Positions 18,736 through 28,147 of a stretch of 64,000 nucleotides of DNA are shown here, piece after piece (position 1 is the first letter of the stretch; each line of letters begins with the position of its first letter). Position numbers and translations under genes: made by a program. The stretch covers positions 62,001-126,000 of the forward strand of contig NZ_BMJP01000003.1 of the NCBI RefSeq assembly GCF_014643515.1, given 5' to 3'. The notes under the pieces are model-generated. The model was given only the letters and a program-made list of their open reading frames with translations, was not told where the DNA came from and did not search any database. The DNA is from Sphingomonas prati. GTDB taxonomy: Bacteria; Pseudomonadota; Alphaproteobacteria; Sphingomonadales; Sphingomonadaceae.

Positions 18736-20434
18736 TCGGATTGGCACCCTTCGGTTCCCACAGCAACGGCAGCAGTTCGCTCTCGTCCACGTCGGCGCGG
18801 TCGTCCGGGCGGATGCCCAGCATCGGGCCGATCCGCTGGACGACGCGGCTGATCACGGGCCCAACGGTCCAGGCCGCGGTGGTGTAGCCGAACGTATCGG
18901 CGGTGCCCTTCGGACTGTCCAGCATCGCGATCACGACGTAGCGCGGCCGGTCCATCGGGAACACCGCGGCAAAGGTCGACACGTTGGTATTGCGATCATA
19001 GCCGCCGGCGTTCGGCTTCTCGGCTGTGCCCGTCTTGCCGCCGATCCGCAGGCCCGGCGCATCGGCTTTCCGCCCCGTCCCCTTCATCACCACCAGCCGC
19101 ATCAGCTGGCGGATCCGGTCGCTCGTCGCCGGGCTGATCACCCGCCGCCCGGCCGGCACCGCCGCACCTTCACGCTTCAGCAGCGTCGCCGGCCGCCACA
19201 CGCCGCCGTTCACCAGCGCGGCATAGGCCGATGCCAGGTGCAGCGGCGTCACCGCGATGCCGTGGCCGTACGCCACCGTCATCGTCGTCGTCCGCGCCCA
19301 GTATTTCGGCCACAATGGCTTCGCGCGCCCGCCCACCTCGATATCGACCGGATCGCCGAACCCGACCTTGCGGAAGAACGCCTGCGTCCGCGCCGGGCCC
19401 AGCTCGTCCGCAATCCGCGCCGTTGCGATGTTGGACGAATGGACCAACAGTTCCGGCACGTTTAGCCAGCGGTTCTGCGGGTGATCGTCGCGGATATGGA
19501 ACCCGCCGACCGCCAGCGCATGCGTCGCATCGTACCGCTTGGACATCGACGTCACGACGCCGCTCTCGATCGCGTTCGCCATCGTCAGCATCTTGAACGT
19601 CGAACCCAGCTCGTACACGTTCGACACAGACTTGTTCAGGAGCAGCTCGTACGGCACGTTGCCCGTGCGGTTCGGGTTGAAGCTCGGCAACGACGACATC
19701 GCAACGATCTCGCCCGTGTTCACGTCCAGCACCAGCCCGGTCGCGCCGATCGCGCTGTGCTTGGCCATCGCCGCGCCCAGCTCGGTCTCCATCGCCGCCT
19801 GCACCCGGCTGTCGATCGACAGCGCGACGGGCCGCCCGCGCAACGTCGGATCGCTCAACCGCGCATCCAGCACCTTTTCCATGCCCGATGCGGCATTGCC
19901 GTTCTGATCGATCCAGCCGAGCACATGCGCCGCCAGCGATGCCTGCGGATACAGCCGCTCGGGCTCGCGCCGGAACTCGATCGCCGGCTCGCCCAGCGCG
20001 TTCACCGCTTTTACCAGTTCGGGCACCGCACGACGCGACAGATAGGCGAACTTCTTCGGCGACGTCAGGATCGCGAGATACTGCGCCTCGCTCTTCTGCG
20101 GCATCAGTTCGGCCAGCCGGTACGCTAGCAATGCCGGATCGCCGATCACCTTGTTCGGATGGACCGCGATCGACCAGGCGTCGATCGTCGTCGCCAGCGG
20201 CATGCCGTTGCGGTCGACGATATCGCCGCGGTCGGGCACCAGCCCGCGCGGCGCCTTCAGTGCCTGCTGACCGTCGCTCGCGACCGCCAGCCACAACAGC
20301 CGCGCGCCGACGATGCCCGTGACGAAGATGAACAGCAGCATCATCACCATCAGACGGAAATGCGCCGTGGCGGTCGTCTGCTGCCGCTGACCAGCGACGC
20401 GGACCCGGTCCGTCCTGGCCAGCGCGGCGGTCAT
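18722..20434 (-). CDS. ftsI: Septal transpeptidase FtsI (PBP3)
   Basis: Class B penicillin-binding protein (570 aa) that cross-links septal peptidoglycan with FtsW. It has an N-terminal membrane anchor (residues about 28-50), a PBP dimerisation domain (RGDIVDRNGMPLA near 70) and a transpeptidase domain. The active-site serine is in GSTFKM, the second motif is HSSN and the third is GKTGTAEK. The ATG overlaps the ftsL stop by ATGA. Confidence 0.98.
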   Translation of the reverse strand: MTAALARTDRVRVAGQRQQTTATAHFRLMVMMLLFIFVTGIVGARLLWLAVASDGQQALKAPRGLVPDRGDIVDRNGMPLATTIDAWSIAVHPNKVIGDPALLAYRLAELMPQKSEAQYLAILTSPKKFAYLSRRAVPELVKAVNALGEPAIEFRREPERLYPQASLAAHVLGWIDQNGNAASGMEKVLDARLSDPTLRGRPVALSIDSRVQAAMETELGAAMAKHSAIGATGLVLDVNTGEIVAMSSLPSFNPNRTGNVPYELLLNKSVSNVYELGSTFKMLTMANAIESGVVTSMSKRYDATHALAVGGFHIRDDHPQNRWLNVPELLVHSSNIATARIADELGPARTQAFFRKVGFGDPVDIEVGGRAKPLWPKYWARTTTMTVAYGHGIAVTPLHLASAYAALVNGGVWRPATLLKREGAAVPAGRRVISPATSDRIRQLMRLVVMKGTGRKADAPGLRIGGKTGTAEKPNAGGYDRNTNVSTFAAVFPMDRPRYVVIAMLDSPKGTADTFGYTTAAWTVGPVISRVVQRIGPMLGIRPDDRADVDESELLPLLWEPKGANPNAVE

Positions 20435-20976
20435 CGGGCGCGTTTCGTGGACGCTTCGTTCTTCGCCAGCGCGGCCAGGTCGGCGGCGAAATCGGTACTG
20501 TTCAGCGCCACCTTCTGCGGCAACGCGGTCATCCCGCCCTTGGGCCGGACATAATTGGCGTGGCGCAACACGGGCACCCCCTCGGCGGCCTGCGGCTCGG
20601 TCCGCGGCGGCGTCGCCGCCGGGTACGATACCTGACGCGCCACGGACTCAGGAATGCCCAGTTCCGGGGCCATCGCCGGGGCCGGCGGATGGTTGAAACT
20701 GGCCAGCTGGACCTCGCCGTCGATATACTGGCCGGACCGCGGCGCGGACAGCGCCAGCACGTCGGTGTTCCACCGTTCCAGCTGGCTCAACCGGCCGCGC
20801 GTCTCGATCTCGGTACCCAGCCGGCGGATCTCGCGCTGCGACAGCAGGATGCGGTGCTCCACCTTCTCCAGCGCCTGGCGCTCGCCCGCCACGCGCTGCG
20901 TCACCAGGTAACAACCGAGGGCCGCCGTCGCGACCGCAGCCACCCAGCCCACCGACCGGAATCGCAAGACGTTCAT
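20431..20976 (-). CDS. ftsL: Cell division protein FtsL
   Basis: Small bitopic protein (181 aa) that forms the FtsQLB complex. It has one membrane helix (residues about 8-26), then a coiled coil ([19 protein letters not shown]). A long Pro/Ala-rich tail of about 90 residues extends past the coil, longer than in enterobacteria. Identification rests on position between rsmH and ftsI and on topology. It overlaps both neighbours by ATGA. Confidence 0.9.
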   Translation of the reverse strand: MNVLRFRSVGWVAAVATAALGCYLVTQRVAGERQALEKVEHRILLSQREIRRLGTEIETRGRLSQLERWNTDVLALSAPRSGQYIDGEVQLASFNHPPAPAMAPELGIPESVARQVSYPAATPPRTEPQAAEGVPVLRHANYVRPKGGMTALPQKVALNSTDFAADLAALAKNEASTKRAR

Positions 20977-21935
20977 GCGTGAGTACCTTCGACTGGTGAC
21001 CAGGGCGGCGATGCGGTGCGATGCGCCACGCGCAACGTGGCGGACCGTGATCGCGGATTGCGCGCGACCTCGGCCTCGTCGGCGCGCACCGGCTTGGCGA
21101 CGCGTTCGAAACTTGGCGGCGTTGCGGCGGCGGCCTGCGGCATGTGCCGCGACCCCGCCGGCGTCGCCCCGCTCCGTTCGATCAGGAACCGCTTCACGAT
21201 CCGGTCCTCGGTCGAATGGAACGACACCACCGCCAGCCGCCCGCCGGGCTTCAGCGCGCGCTCGGCCGCGACCAGCCCGTCGCGCAACTCGTCCAGCTCG
21301 CGGTTCAGGTGGATCCGGATCGCCTGAAACGCGCGCGTCGCGGGGTCCTTCTTTTCGTGCGGCCGATGGCCCAGCGCGCGCCGCACCACGGCCGCCAGCT
21401 CGGCCGTCGTGGTTAGCGGCCGTGCCGCCACGATCGCCCGTGCCACGCGCCGCGACTTTGGCTCGTCGCCATAATGATACAGCACGTCGGCGATCTCCGC
21501 CTCGTCGCTGTCGTTCAGGAATTCCGCGGCGGTCTGCCCCTCCCGGCTCATCCGCATGTCGAGCGGCCCGTCCGCCTGGAACGAGAAGCCGCGCTCCGCC
21601 CGGTCGATCTGCATCGACGACACGCCGATGTCGAACGTCACGCCGTCCACGCCGTCCACGTCGCGCGCCGCCAGCGCCACGGTCATCGCGCCGAACCGGT
21701 CATGTACCAGCACCAGCCGCCCTTCGGCCTCCGCCACCAGCGCCGCACCCTCCGCGATCGCATCCGGATCGCGATCGAACGCGATCACCGACGCGCCGGC
21801 GTCGAGCAACGCGCGGGTGTAACCGCCCGCACCGAACGTCCCGTCGACATGCCGTTCGCCCGCAACCGGGTTCAGCCCCGCGATCACCGCATCGAGCAGC
21901 ACCGGCACATGCGGCGCGGTCACGACGTCGCTCAT
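20973..21935 (-). CDS. rsmH: 16S rRNA (cytosine-1402-N4)-methyltransferase
   Basis: SAM-dependent methyltransferase (320 aa, formerly MraW) modifying C1402 in the decoding centre. It shows [13 protein letters not shown] at the N-terminus, the SAM motif [25 protein letters not shown] and [17 protein letters not shown]. It is the second gene of the cluster, overlapping mraZ and ftsL by ATGA. Confidence 0.98.
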   Translation of the reverse strand: MSDVVTAPHVPVLLDAVIAGLNPVAGERHVDGTFGAGGYTRALLDAGASVIAFDRDPDAIAEGAALVAEAEGRLVLVHDRFGAMTVALAARDVDGVDGVTFDIGVSSMQIDRAERGFSFQADGPLDMRMSREGQTAAEFLNDSDEAEIADVLYHYGDEPKSRRVARAIVAARPLTTTAELAAVVRRALGHRPHEKKDPATRAFQAIRIHLNRELDELRDGLVAAERALKPGGRLAVVSFHSTEDRIVKRFLIERSGATPAGSRHMPQAAAATPPSFERVAKPVRADEAEVARNPRSRSATLRVAHRTASPPWSPVEGTHA

Positions 21936-22444
21936 TTCCCGGTCCGTTCGGCGATCAGCGAATCGAGCATCCGGATCAGCCGCGGCTTGTCGGCGCGCGC
22001 CGTCCGGAACGTGTCCGGGTTCCAGATCTGGAACGTCTCGCCACCGCCGACGAACAGCGCGGTGTCGGTGATGCCCGCCGCACGCCGCATCGGCGCGGAC
22101 AGCACCATGCGGCCGGCGCCGTCATAGGCGATCTGGGTCTTGGATCCGAACGCTTCGGCCATTTCGTCGTCCATGGCCTCCATCACGTCCACGTCCCCCA
22201 TCGCCGCGACCTTGCGGCGGATATTCTCGTGCAGTTGTCGTGAGTAAGTCGGATCGAACCCTTCCAGGCAGGGCAGCTTGGCGTGCTCACCCAGCAGGAT
22301 CAGCCGGTCGTCGGAACTGGCATCGCTGGAATCGCGCCGGACCCGGCGATCGATCACGCCGCGAAAGCTGGACGGCAAAGACACCCGCCCCTTCGCGTCG
22401 ACCGCGTTCAGTATCCCGCCGTGGAAGAAATCGATGATTTCCAC
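21932..22444 (-). CDS. mraZ: Transcriptional regulator MraZ
   Basis: AbrB-fold DNA-binding protein (170 aa) that in other bacteria represses its own dcw operon. It has two SpoVT/AbrB-like halves: [18 protein letters not shown] near the N-terminus and [15 protein letters not shown] near 110. The frame is open 37 codons further up to 22555. GTG 22444 is preferred because the known family begins just before the [15 protein letters not shown] stretch and a GGGG tract lies about 8 bases upstream. It is the first gene of the dcw cluster. Confidence 0.9.
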   Translation of the reverse strand: MEIIDFFHGGILNAVDAKGRVSLPSSFRGVIDRRVRRDSSDASSDDRLILLGEHAKLPCLEGFDPTYSRQLHENIRRKVAAMGDVDVMEAMDDEMAEAFGSKTQIAYDGAGRMVLSAPMRRAAGITDTALFVGGGETFQIWNPDTFRTARADKPRLIRMLDSLIAERTGK

Positions 22445-22755
22445 GCACTGACCCCGTTGGAAGCCATTCCGCGCCGCCGATCCCGAACGGATCGATTGGG
22501 CCTCGGTCACGTGAAGGCTTCCGTCCCTCACACACACAGGGCGTATCAGGGGCATCCATGGGTTTCAATACCACTTCATGGTTTTGGGGTGTTGATGAAT
22601 ACCCCACAAACCCTGTGCACAACCCGTGGCAAGGCACGCTATTCCGCCACGGTTCTATCTATGTTCCGGTATAAAGCCTGTGGATAACTTCAGGCACAAC
22701 TATTTTGGCGAAATCTAACATATGGTTTTTCATGGTTCCGGGTGGCGTGTCGGAG
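22445..22755 (-). promoter_or_regulatory. dcw control region upstream of mraZ
   Basis: No gene is seen in this 311-bp gap, which is less GC-rich than its flanks. A weak sigma70-like pair is TTGTGC (22699-22694) and TTTATA (22675-22670) with an 18-base spacer. A perfect DnaA box lies within that spacer. Three direct GGGT elements on the minus strand (at 22622-22625, 22610-22613 and 22601-22604) resemble the repeated GGG core of MraZ operators, but the spacing is irregular. The promoter call is tentative. Confidence 0.4.
22679..22687 (-). promoter_or_regulatory. DnaA box (perfect 9-mer) upstream of mraZ
   Basis: The minus strand reads TTATCCACA, an exact match to the consensus DnaA box. It lies about 235 bp upstream of the mraZ start, between the two elements of the best-looking promoter. 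DnaA binding there could link dcw transcription to replication initiation. Only the sequence match is certain. Confidence 0.6.
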
Positions 22756-23823
22756 CTACCGCATGGCTCCTGCCGCTACGGCCTCGCGCCATTGAACCGG
22801 TCGTGCCGGTGGCATGATTCTGCCGCGCCCGGCGATCAGCGCCGCGACGAACGCGGCATTGTCCGACCGCCGCCACGCCGGCCGCCACCCACCCGCGCCA
22901 TCCGTCCACAGCGCCGCGTCGAGCATGTCCGCATCTGCCACCAGCACCGCCCGCCCGCGCCCCAGCCGACAGTCCACAACCAGCCCCCCCGCCGAAACCC
23001 GGCAAGGCCCTGTCCCGGCCGCAACGAACCGCCCCGCCCCATCCAGCACCAGCCGCCACCGCCGGCCGCTCCGTGTAACCTCGCGCACCGCGATCCCGCG
23101 ATCCCCCAGCTCCAGCCGCAGCCCCCAGTGCAGCAGCAACGGCCCCAGTGTCCCTGCCCGCGGCGGTGCGGCCGGATCGCCTAGCGCATGGCGGCTCGTC
23201 CAGTGCAGATCCGGGTCCGTCAGGATCACCGCCCGCGCCCCAGCCCGGATCCGCGCATCGATCGCGACCAGACCTTCAGGTGCCGGCGCCCGAGGCTGCA
23301 CCAGCAGCAGGTCGCCGCCCGTTAGTTGTGCCGCATCGTCCACTGCGTCTAATTGGAACACTCCACCGAGCATCCGCCAGGCGTCGCCCGGCCCGGACGA
23401 CAGGTCGACACCCCCCTCCCCCCATTGCAACGGCACCCCCGCCAGCACGGCAACCCGCCGCCTCGTCCGCGTCTCGCCATCGCCCGCTGCCAACTGCGCA
23501 TACCATCCGCCGGCCCCCGGGATCACCAGCAGGATCGCAAGCCCGACCGCCGCAACCGGACGTCCCTGGATCGTCATGCCGGCCTGCGCGACCAGATCGA
23601 CCACCGCCGTAACGACCGCGGACACTCCCGCGGCGCGCAAGACTGCAACTCCGCCTCCGCTCAACAGAACCAATTGCCCGAGAGCAGATCCAGCCAGCAC
23701 AGCAGCATAACCCGCCAAGCGCGTCCGCCACGGAGACTGCACCAACACCAGACCAAGCAACGCCAGCAGCGCCGGTCCCCAGGTCAGCAAAAGCCCGATC
23801 TCGACCCGGTCCGCCCCATGCAT
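22756..23823 (-). CDS. Membrane protein with GldG/DUF4350-like domain
   Basis: Three or four membrane helices (residues about 8-105: LLTWGPALLALLGLVLV and others) are followed by a soluble domain. That domain has alternating strands and small-residue turns such as LTGGDLLLVQPRAPAPEGL, GARAVILTDPDLHW and GRAVLVADADML. This resembles the GATase-like extracytoplasmic domain of GldG-type ABC auxiliary proteins, a weak assignment. No ATPase partner is nearby. The frame remains open upstream of ATG 23823 into the end of the previous gene, but without ATG, GTG or TTG. It lies just upstream of the dcw control region. Confidence 0.7.
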   Translation of the reverse strand: MHGADRVEIGLLLTWGPALLALLGLVLVQSPWRTRLAGYAAVLAGSALGQLVLLSGGGVAVLRAAGVSAVVTAVVDLVAQAGMTIQGRPVAAVGLAILLVIPGAGGWYAQLAAGDGETRTRRRVAVLAGVPLQWGEGGVDLSSGPGDAWRMLGGVFQLDAVDDAAQLTGGDLLLVQPRAPAPEGLVAIDARIRAGARAVILTDPDLHWTSRHALGDPAAPPRAGTLGPLLLHWGLRLELGDRGIAVREVTRSGRRWRLVLDGAGRFVAAGTGPCRVSAGGLVVDCRLGRGRAVLVADADMLDAALWTDGAGGWRPAWRRSDNAAFVAALIAGRGRIMPPARPVQWREAVAAGAMR

Positions 23824-23894
23824 CGCACGCAGAGCGAGGAGACTGTCGACCGATGCCGCCGCAAGCCCGGCGGCGATCGCGGATCGAACGCGAA

Positions 23895-24212
23895 TCAGGG
23901 TACCGTTCGGCTCGCCGGGGGGCTCAGCACGGGTGCGGGCGGGCCCGGAATGATCACCGGCCGCATCTCAGGCGCGGCGATGTTGTTGACCTCGGTCGCG
24001 CCGCCCGGCGCGACTCCCAACTCCGCCAGCGGCTCCTTCGGATTTGCCTCGGCATCCGCCGCCGCCGCGGCAACATTCCCGGCTTCGACGCCGGCCGCAC
24101 CCGGCCGCGTCACTTCGTCACCGCCGCTCGCCATCCCGAAAAACGCCGCAGCTAGCAACACCAGCAGGAACACCACTGCCAACCCCATCAATCCGATGCG
24201 CACCCTTTGCAT
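23895..24212 (-). CDS. Small single-span membrane protein, unknown function
   Basis: 105 aa. The N-terminal helix (residues about 6-27, IGLMGLAVVFLLVLLAAAFFG) is followed by an Ala/Pro-rich soluble tail with VTRPGAAGVEAGNVAAAAAD and VVIIPGPPAP-like stretches. It has the profile of a small anchored envelope protein. No family is recognised. It lies between the cysteine synthase gene and the GldG-like membrane protein on the same strand, with 71 bp to the latter. Confidence 0.65.
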   Translation of the reverse strand: MQRVRIGLMGLAVVFLLVLLAAAFFGMASGGDEVTRPGAAGVEAGNVAAAAADAEANPKEPLAELGVAPGGATEVNNIAAPEMRPVIIPGPPAPVLSPPASRTVP

Positions 24213-24312
24213 CCGATCGTGCTCTCCCTATGCCCGCATCATGAGCGTCCGAAGTCGTTGATTTAGGTTACGAGCGCCCGCTTGTCTAACCCGCAAGGTC
24301 AAGCCGGCTCGA

Positions 24313-25305
24313 TCAGGCGCGGTCCGCCAGATAGTCCGGGACCGGCAGCCCCTTCGCCGCCAGCCAGACCGGATTGTACGTCGTGCTGAGGTACCGCATT
24401 CCCGAATCGCAGAGAATGGTCACGACCCGATGCCCCGGCCCCATCATCCGCGCCAGCCGCACCGCCCCGGCGACGTTGATCCCCGACGACAGTCCGACGC
24501 ACAGCCCCTCACGCAGCAGGCCGAACACCTGCTCCAGCCCCTCCGCATCCGAAACGCGGAACTGCGTGTCGATCGGCGCCCCGTCCAGGTTCGCGGTGAT
24601 GCGGCTCTGACCGATTCCCTCCGCCACCGAACTGCCCTCGGCACGCAGCTCCCCGCACGCGTAATATTCGTACAGCGATGCGCCATAAGGGTCGGTCAAC
24701 GCGATCGTCACGTCCTGCGACCGCTCCTTCAACCCCAGTCCGACGCCTGCCAAGGTGCCGCCTGTCCCCACGGCACAGGTGAAACCGTCGACCCGCCCCT
24801 CGGTTTGATCCCAGATCTCGGCCGCGGTCCCGCGGATATGCGCCATGCGGTTGGCCAGGTTGTCGAACTGATTCGCCCACATCGCATTGGGCGCCTCTTC
24901 CGCGATCCGCCGGCTGGTGTGCACATAATGCGCGGGGTTCGAATAGGCGGTCGGCGGCACGAGCACGAGTTCCGCACCCAGCGCACGCAACGTGTCCATT
25001 TTCTCGCGGCTCTGCGTTTCGGTCATCACGATGATCGTGCGATATCCCTTGGCCTGCGCCACCAGGGCCAGGCCGATCCCGGTATTGCCGGCGGTCCCCT
25101 CCACGATCGTCCCGCCCGGCTGCAACGCACCGGAGGCCTCCGCATCCTCCACGATCGCACGGGCGGCACGGTCCTTGACCGACCCGCCGGGGTTCATGAA
25201 CTCGCACTTGCCCAGGATCTCGCACCCCGTCGCGTCGCTCGGTCCGTTCAGGCGGACGAGCGGGGTATTGCCGATGAGCGAAAGTGTGTCGGGTCTGATA
25301 GCCAT
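24313..25305 (-). CDS. cysK: Cysteine synthase A (O-acetylserine sulfhydrylase family)
   Basis: PLP-dependent fold-type II enzyme (330 aa) making cysteine from O-acetylserine and sulfide. The PLP lysine lies in MNPGGSVKDRAA near residue 37-48. The substrate loop EGTAGNTGIGLALVA (near 75) and the phosphate-binding AVGTGGTLAGV (near 180) are clear. ATG 25305 (MAIRPDTLSLIGNTPLV) was chosen over a longer frame that would read through the divergent promoter region. A broader OASS/cystathionine-synthase identity cannot be excluded. Confidence 0.9.
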   Translation of the reverse strand: MAIRPDTLSLIGNTPLVRLNGPSDATGCEILGKCEFMNPGGSVKDRAARAIVEDAEASGALQPGGTIVEGTAGNTGIGLALVAQAKGYRTIIVMTETQSREKMDTLRALGAELVLVPPTAYSNPAHYVHTSRRIAEEAPNAMWANQFDNLANRMAHIRGTAAEIWDQTEGRVDGFTCAVGTGGTLAGVGLGLKERSQDVTIALTDPYGASLYEYYACGELRAEGSSVAEGIGQSRITANLDGAPIDTQFRVSDAEGLEQVFGLLREGLCVGLSSGINVAGAVRLARMMGPGHRVVTILCDSGMRYLSTTYNPVWLAAKGLPVPDYLADRA

Positions 25306-25479
25306 GGACGGCAGATAGGCCCTGCCCCGCGCCCGGCCAAGCCACCATGGCTTCCCCGCGCGATAGCCTCGCTCCGTGCTGCACCTGCGTCCGTTTCGTC
25401 GCAAAGCCGGGACGAAAGCCATGTTTGTGAAGACGAAGACGCCTTGACGCGTCCTGCCGCAACCGCGAAGACCTGCGTT

Positions 25480-25857
25480 ATGGCACGCTTCATTCCCTTC
25501 GCCGCCGTTCTGGCATCCGCCCTCCTCGTCGGTTGCAATTCGCAGCCGGAGACCGTCACGTCGGGTCCGACCGATCCGGACGCGGTCGCAGTCGCGAACG
25601 CGCCGAAGGTCTCGCTCCCGCCGTCGGTGAAGTCGAGCAAGGTCTATCGCTGCGCCGACAGCAGCCTGCTCTACGTCGACTTCTTCTCCGACGATCTCGG
25701 CGCGAACATCCGCACCGAAAGCGCCGGCACCAACACCAAGCTGACCGCACCGGCGGCCGGCGAACCCTTCGCGGGCGGCGGCTACACCGTGGCCGGCAAC
25801 GGCGACACGGTGAAGATCACCACGCCGAAGAAGCCCGCGCAGACCTGCAACGCCTGA
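25480..25857 (+). CDS. Putative lipoprotein, MliC-like lysozyme-inhibitor fold
   Basis: 125 aa. A type II signal peptide ends in the lipobox LLVGC (Cys at about residue 20), so the protein is predicted to be lipid anchored. The mature part has a Pro/Ala-rich spacer, then a small beta domain starting VYRCADSSLLYVDFF and ending QTCNA. The cysteine pair and YxC start fit the MliC/PliC family of periplasmic inhibitors of C-type lysozyme; the match is by pattern only. It is divergent from cysK and has its own terminator. Confidence 0.75.
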   Translation: MARFIPFAAVLASALLVGCNSQPETVTSGPTDPDAVAVANAPKVSLPPSVKSSKVYRCADSSLLYVDFFSDDLGANIRTESAGTNTKLTAPAAGEPFAGGGYTVAGNGDTVKITTPKKPAQTCNA

Positions 25858-25864
25858 TCGCGTC

Positions 25865-25895
25865 CGCCCCCTTCGTACGCGAAGGGGGCGTTATC
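25865..25895 (+). terminator. Rho-independent terminator of the lipoprotein gene
   Basis: A perfect 11-bp GC-rich stem (CGCCCCCTTCG with CGAAGGGGGCG) has a 4-base loop and a short T run (TTATC). It begins 8 bases after the stop codon. Confidence 0.8.
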
Positions 25896-25953
25896 GCCTG
25901 CGGTGGCAACTCCGCGGCTGACATTCCCTCCCGCCTCCGCTATCGGCGCGGGC

Positions 25954-28143
25954 ATGACCCAGACCAGCTCCGCCATCACCGACGCGACCGTGGCCGAACA
26001 TGGCTTTTCGCCAGAAGAATATGAGCGCGTCCTTCACGCGCTCGGCCGTGAACCGAACCTGACCGAACTCGGCATCTTCTCGGTCATGTGGTCGGAGCAT
26101 TGCAGCTACAAATCCAGCCGCCTCCACCTCCGCAAGCTGCCGACCACCGGTCCGCAGGTCATTTGCGGCCCCGGCGAGAATGCCGGCGTGGTCGATATCG
26201 GCGATGGCCAAGCTGCCATCTTCAAGATGGAAAGCCACAACCACCCGAGCTACATCGAACCCTATCAGGGTGCGGCGACCGGCGTCGGCGGCATCCTGCG
26301 CGACGTGTTCACCATGGGCGCGCGCCCGATCGCGAACCTCAACGCCCTCCGTTTCGGCCGCCCCGATCATCCGAAGATGCGGCACCTGATCGCCGGCGTC
26401 GTCGCGGGAATCGGCGGCTACGGCAACTGCGTCGGCGTGCCGACCGTGGGCGGCGAGGTTAATTTCCACCGCGCCTATGACGGCAACATCCTGGTCAACG
26501 CGATGACCGTCGGCATCGCCGAAACCGCAAAGATCTTCTACTCCGCCGCCTCCGGGCTCGGCAATTCGATCGTCTATGTCGGGTCGAAGACCGGCCGCGA
26601 CGGCATCCACGGCGCCACCATGGCATCGGCCGACTTCTCCGAGGACTCGGAGGAGAAGCGCCCCACCGTCCAGGTCGGCGACCCCTTCACCGAAAAGCTG
26701 CTGATCGAGGCCTGCCTCGAGCTGATGGAATCGGACGCGATCGTCGCGATCCAGGACATGGGCGCCGCGGGCCTCACCTCCTCCTCGGTCGAAATGGCGT
26801 CGAAGGGCGGGGTCGGGATCGAACTCGACATGAACGCTGTCCCCTGCCGCGAAACCGGCATGACGCCCTACGAGATGATGCTGTCCGAATCGCAGGAACG
26901 CATGCTCATGGTGCTGAAGCCAGGCCGCGAGGCCGAAGCCGAGGCGATCTTCACCAAGTGGGAACTTGATTTCGCCGTCATCGGCCGCGTCACGGACACC
27001 GGGCGCATGGTCCTGACCCACAACGGCGACACCGTCTGCGACATCCCGCTCGGCCCGCTCGCCGACGAGGCTCCGCTCTACGATCGCCCGCACGTCCCCA
27101 CACCGGCCCGCGCGCCACTGACGGACATGCCGGAGACGACCGACCTCGCGGCCGACCTGCTCCGCATCATGGGCTCGCCAGACATCGCCAGCCGCCGCTG
27201 GATCTGGGAACAATATGATCACATGGTCGGCGCCGACACCGTCCAGCGCCCCGGTGGCGACGCCGCCGTCGTCCGCGTCCACGGCACGCAGAAGGGGCTG
27301 GCGATCAGCACCGACTGCACGCCGCGCTACTGCTTCGCCGATCCGGTCGAGGGCGGAAAGCAGGCGATCGCCGAATGCTGGCGCAACCTGACCGCGGTCG
27401 GCGCGCTTCCGCTCGCCACCACCGACTGCATGAACTTCGGCAACCCGCAGCGACCCGAGATCATGGGCCAGTTCGTCGGCTGTATCGAGGGGATGGCCGC
27501 CGCCTGCACCGCGCTCGACTTCCCGATCGTGTCCGGCAACGTCTCGCTCTACAACGAAACCAAGCTGGACGACGGCAGCGGTTCCGCAATTCTGCCGACC
27601 CCCGCGATCGGCGGCATCGGCCTGCTCGCCGACTGGACAAAGTCCGCGACCATCGCGCTCAAGACCGCCGGCGACGAAATCTGGCTCATCGGCGAAGACG
27701 GCGGCCATCTCGGCCAGTCGATCTGGCTGCGCGAAATCCATGGTCGCGAGGAGGGCCCCCCGCCGCCGGTCAATCTCACCGCCGAACGCGCGCATGGCGA
27801 TGCCGTCCGCTGGCTGATCCTCGACGGCGTGGCCACCGCGGTCCACGATCTGTCGGACGGCGGCCTGCTGGTCGCGCTGACCGAAATGGCGCTCGCCGGC
27901 CGCGTCGGTGCGACGCTCGACGCCGCGCTTTCCCCCGCCGCGGCGTTCGGCGAAGACCAGGCCCGCTACCTCGTCACGGTCGCCCCCGGCACGATGCCCA
28001 ACCTGTCCGTCCCGGCCGCCCGCATCGGCACCGTTGGCGGCGACACCATCGCGCTGCCCGACGCCGCCGTCCCGCTTGCCACGCTCCGCCACGCGCATGA
28101 GGGGTTCTTCCCGCACCTGATGGGCGCGACCGTCCTCGCCTGA
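25954..28143 (+). CDS. purL: Phosphoribosylformylglycinamidine synthase II
   Basis: Small-form PurL (729 aa) of the kind that works with PurS and PurQ in the fourth step of purine synthesis. It has [19 protein letters not shown] near the N-terminus (ATP and FGAR site), GGEVNFH, and the repeated AIRS-like domains ([13 protein letters not shown]-type motif [13 protein letters not shown], and [13 protein letters not shown]). ATG 25954 ([17 protein letters not shown]) was chosen over a longer frame that would include the terminator. It is followed at 4 bp by a DUF418 gene. Confidence 0.97.
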   Translation: MTQTSSAITDATVAEHGFSPEEYERVLHALGREPNLTELGIFSVMWSEHCSYKSSRLHLRKLPTTGPQVICGPGENAGVVDIGDGQAAIFKMESHNHPSYIEPYQGAATGVGGILRDVFTMGARPIANLNALRFGRPDHPKMRHLIAGVVAGIGGYGNCVGVPTVGGEVNFHRAYDGNILVNAMTVGIAETAKIFYSAASGLGNSIVYVGSKTGRDGIHGATMASADFSEDSEEKRPTVQVGDPFTEKLLIEACLELMESDAIVAIQDMGAAGLTSSSVEMASKGGVGIELDMNAVPCRETGMTPYEMMLSESQERMLMVLKPGREAEAEAIFTKWELDFAVIGRVTDTGRMVLTHNGDTVCDIPLGPLADEAPLYDRPHVPTPARAPLTDMPETTDLAADLLRIMGSPDIASRRWIWEQYDHMVGADTVQRPGGDAAVVRVHGTQKGLAISTDCTPRYCFADPVEGGKQAIAECWRNLTAVGALPLATTDCMNFGNPQRPEIMGQFVGCIEGMAAACTALDFPIVSGNVSLYNETKLDDGSGSAILPTPAIGGIGLLADWTKSATIALKTAGDEIWLIGEDGGHLGQSIWLREIHGREEGPPPPVNLTAERAHGDAVRWLILDGVATAVHDLSDGGLLVALTEMALAGRVGATLDAALSPAAAFGEDQARYLVTVAPGTMPNLSVPAARIGTVGGDTIALPDAAVPLATLRHAHEGFFPHLMGATVLA

Positions 28144-28147
28144 CCCG

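Noticed and set aside
18735-18747. GTG 18747 as the murE start
   Set aside because: ATG 18735 is the better initiator with a purine-rich stretch upstream, though the GTG cannot be excluded.
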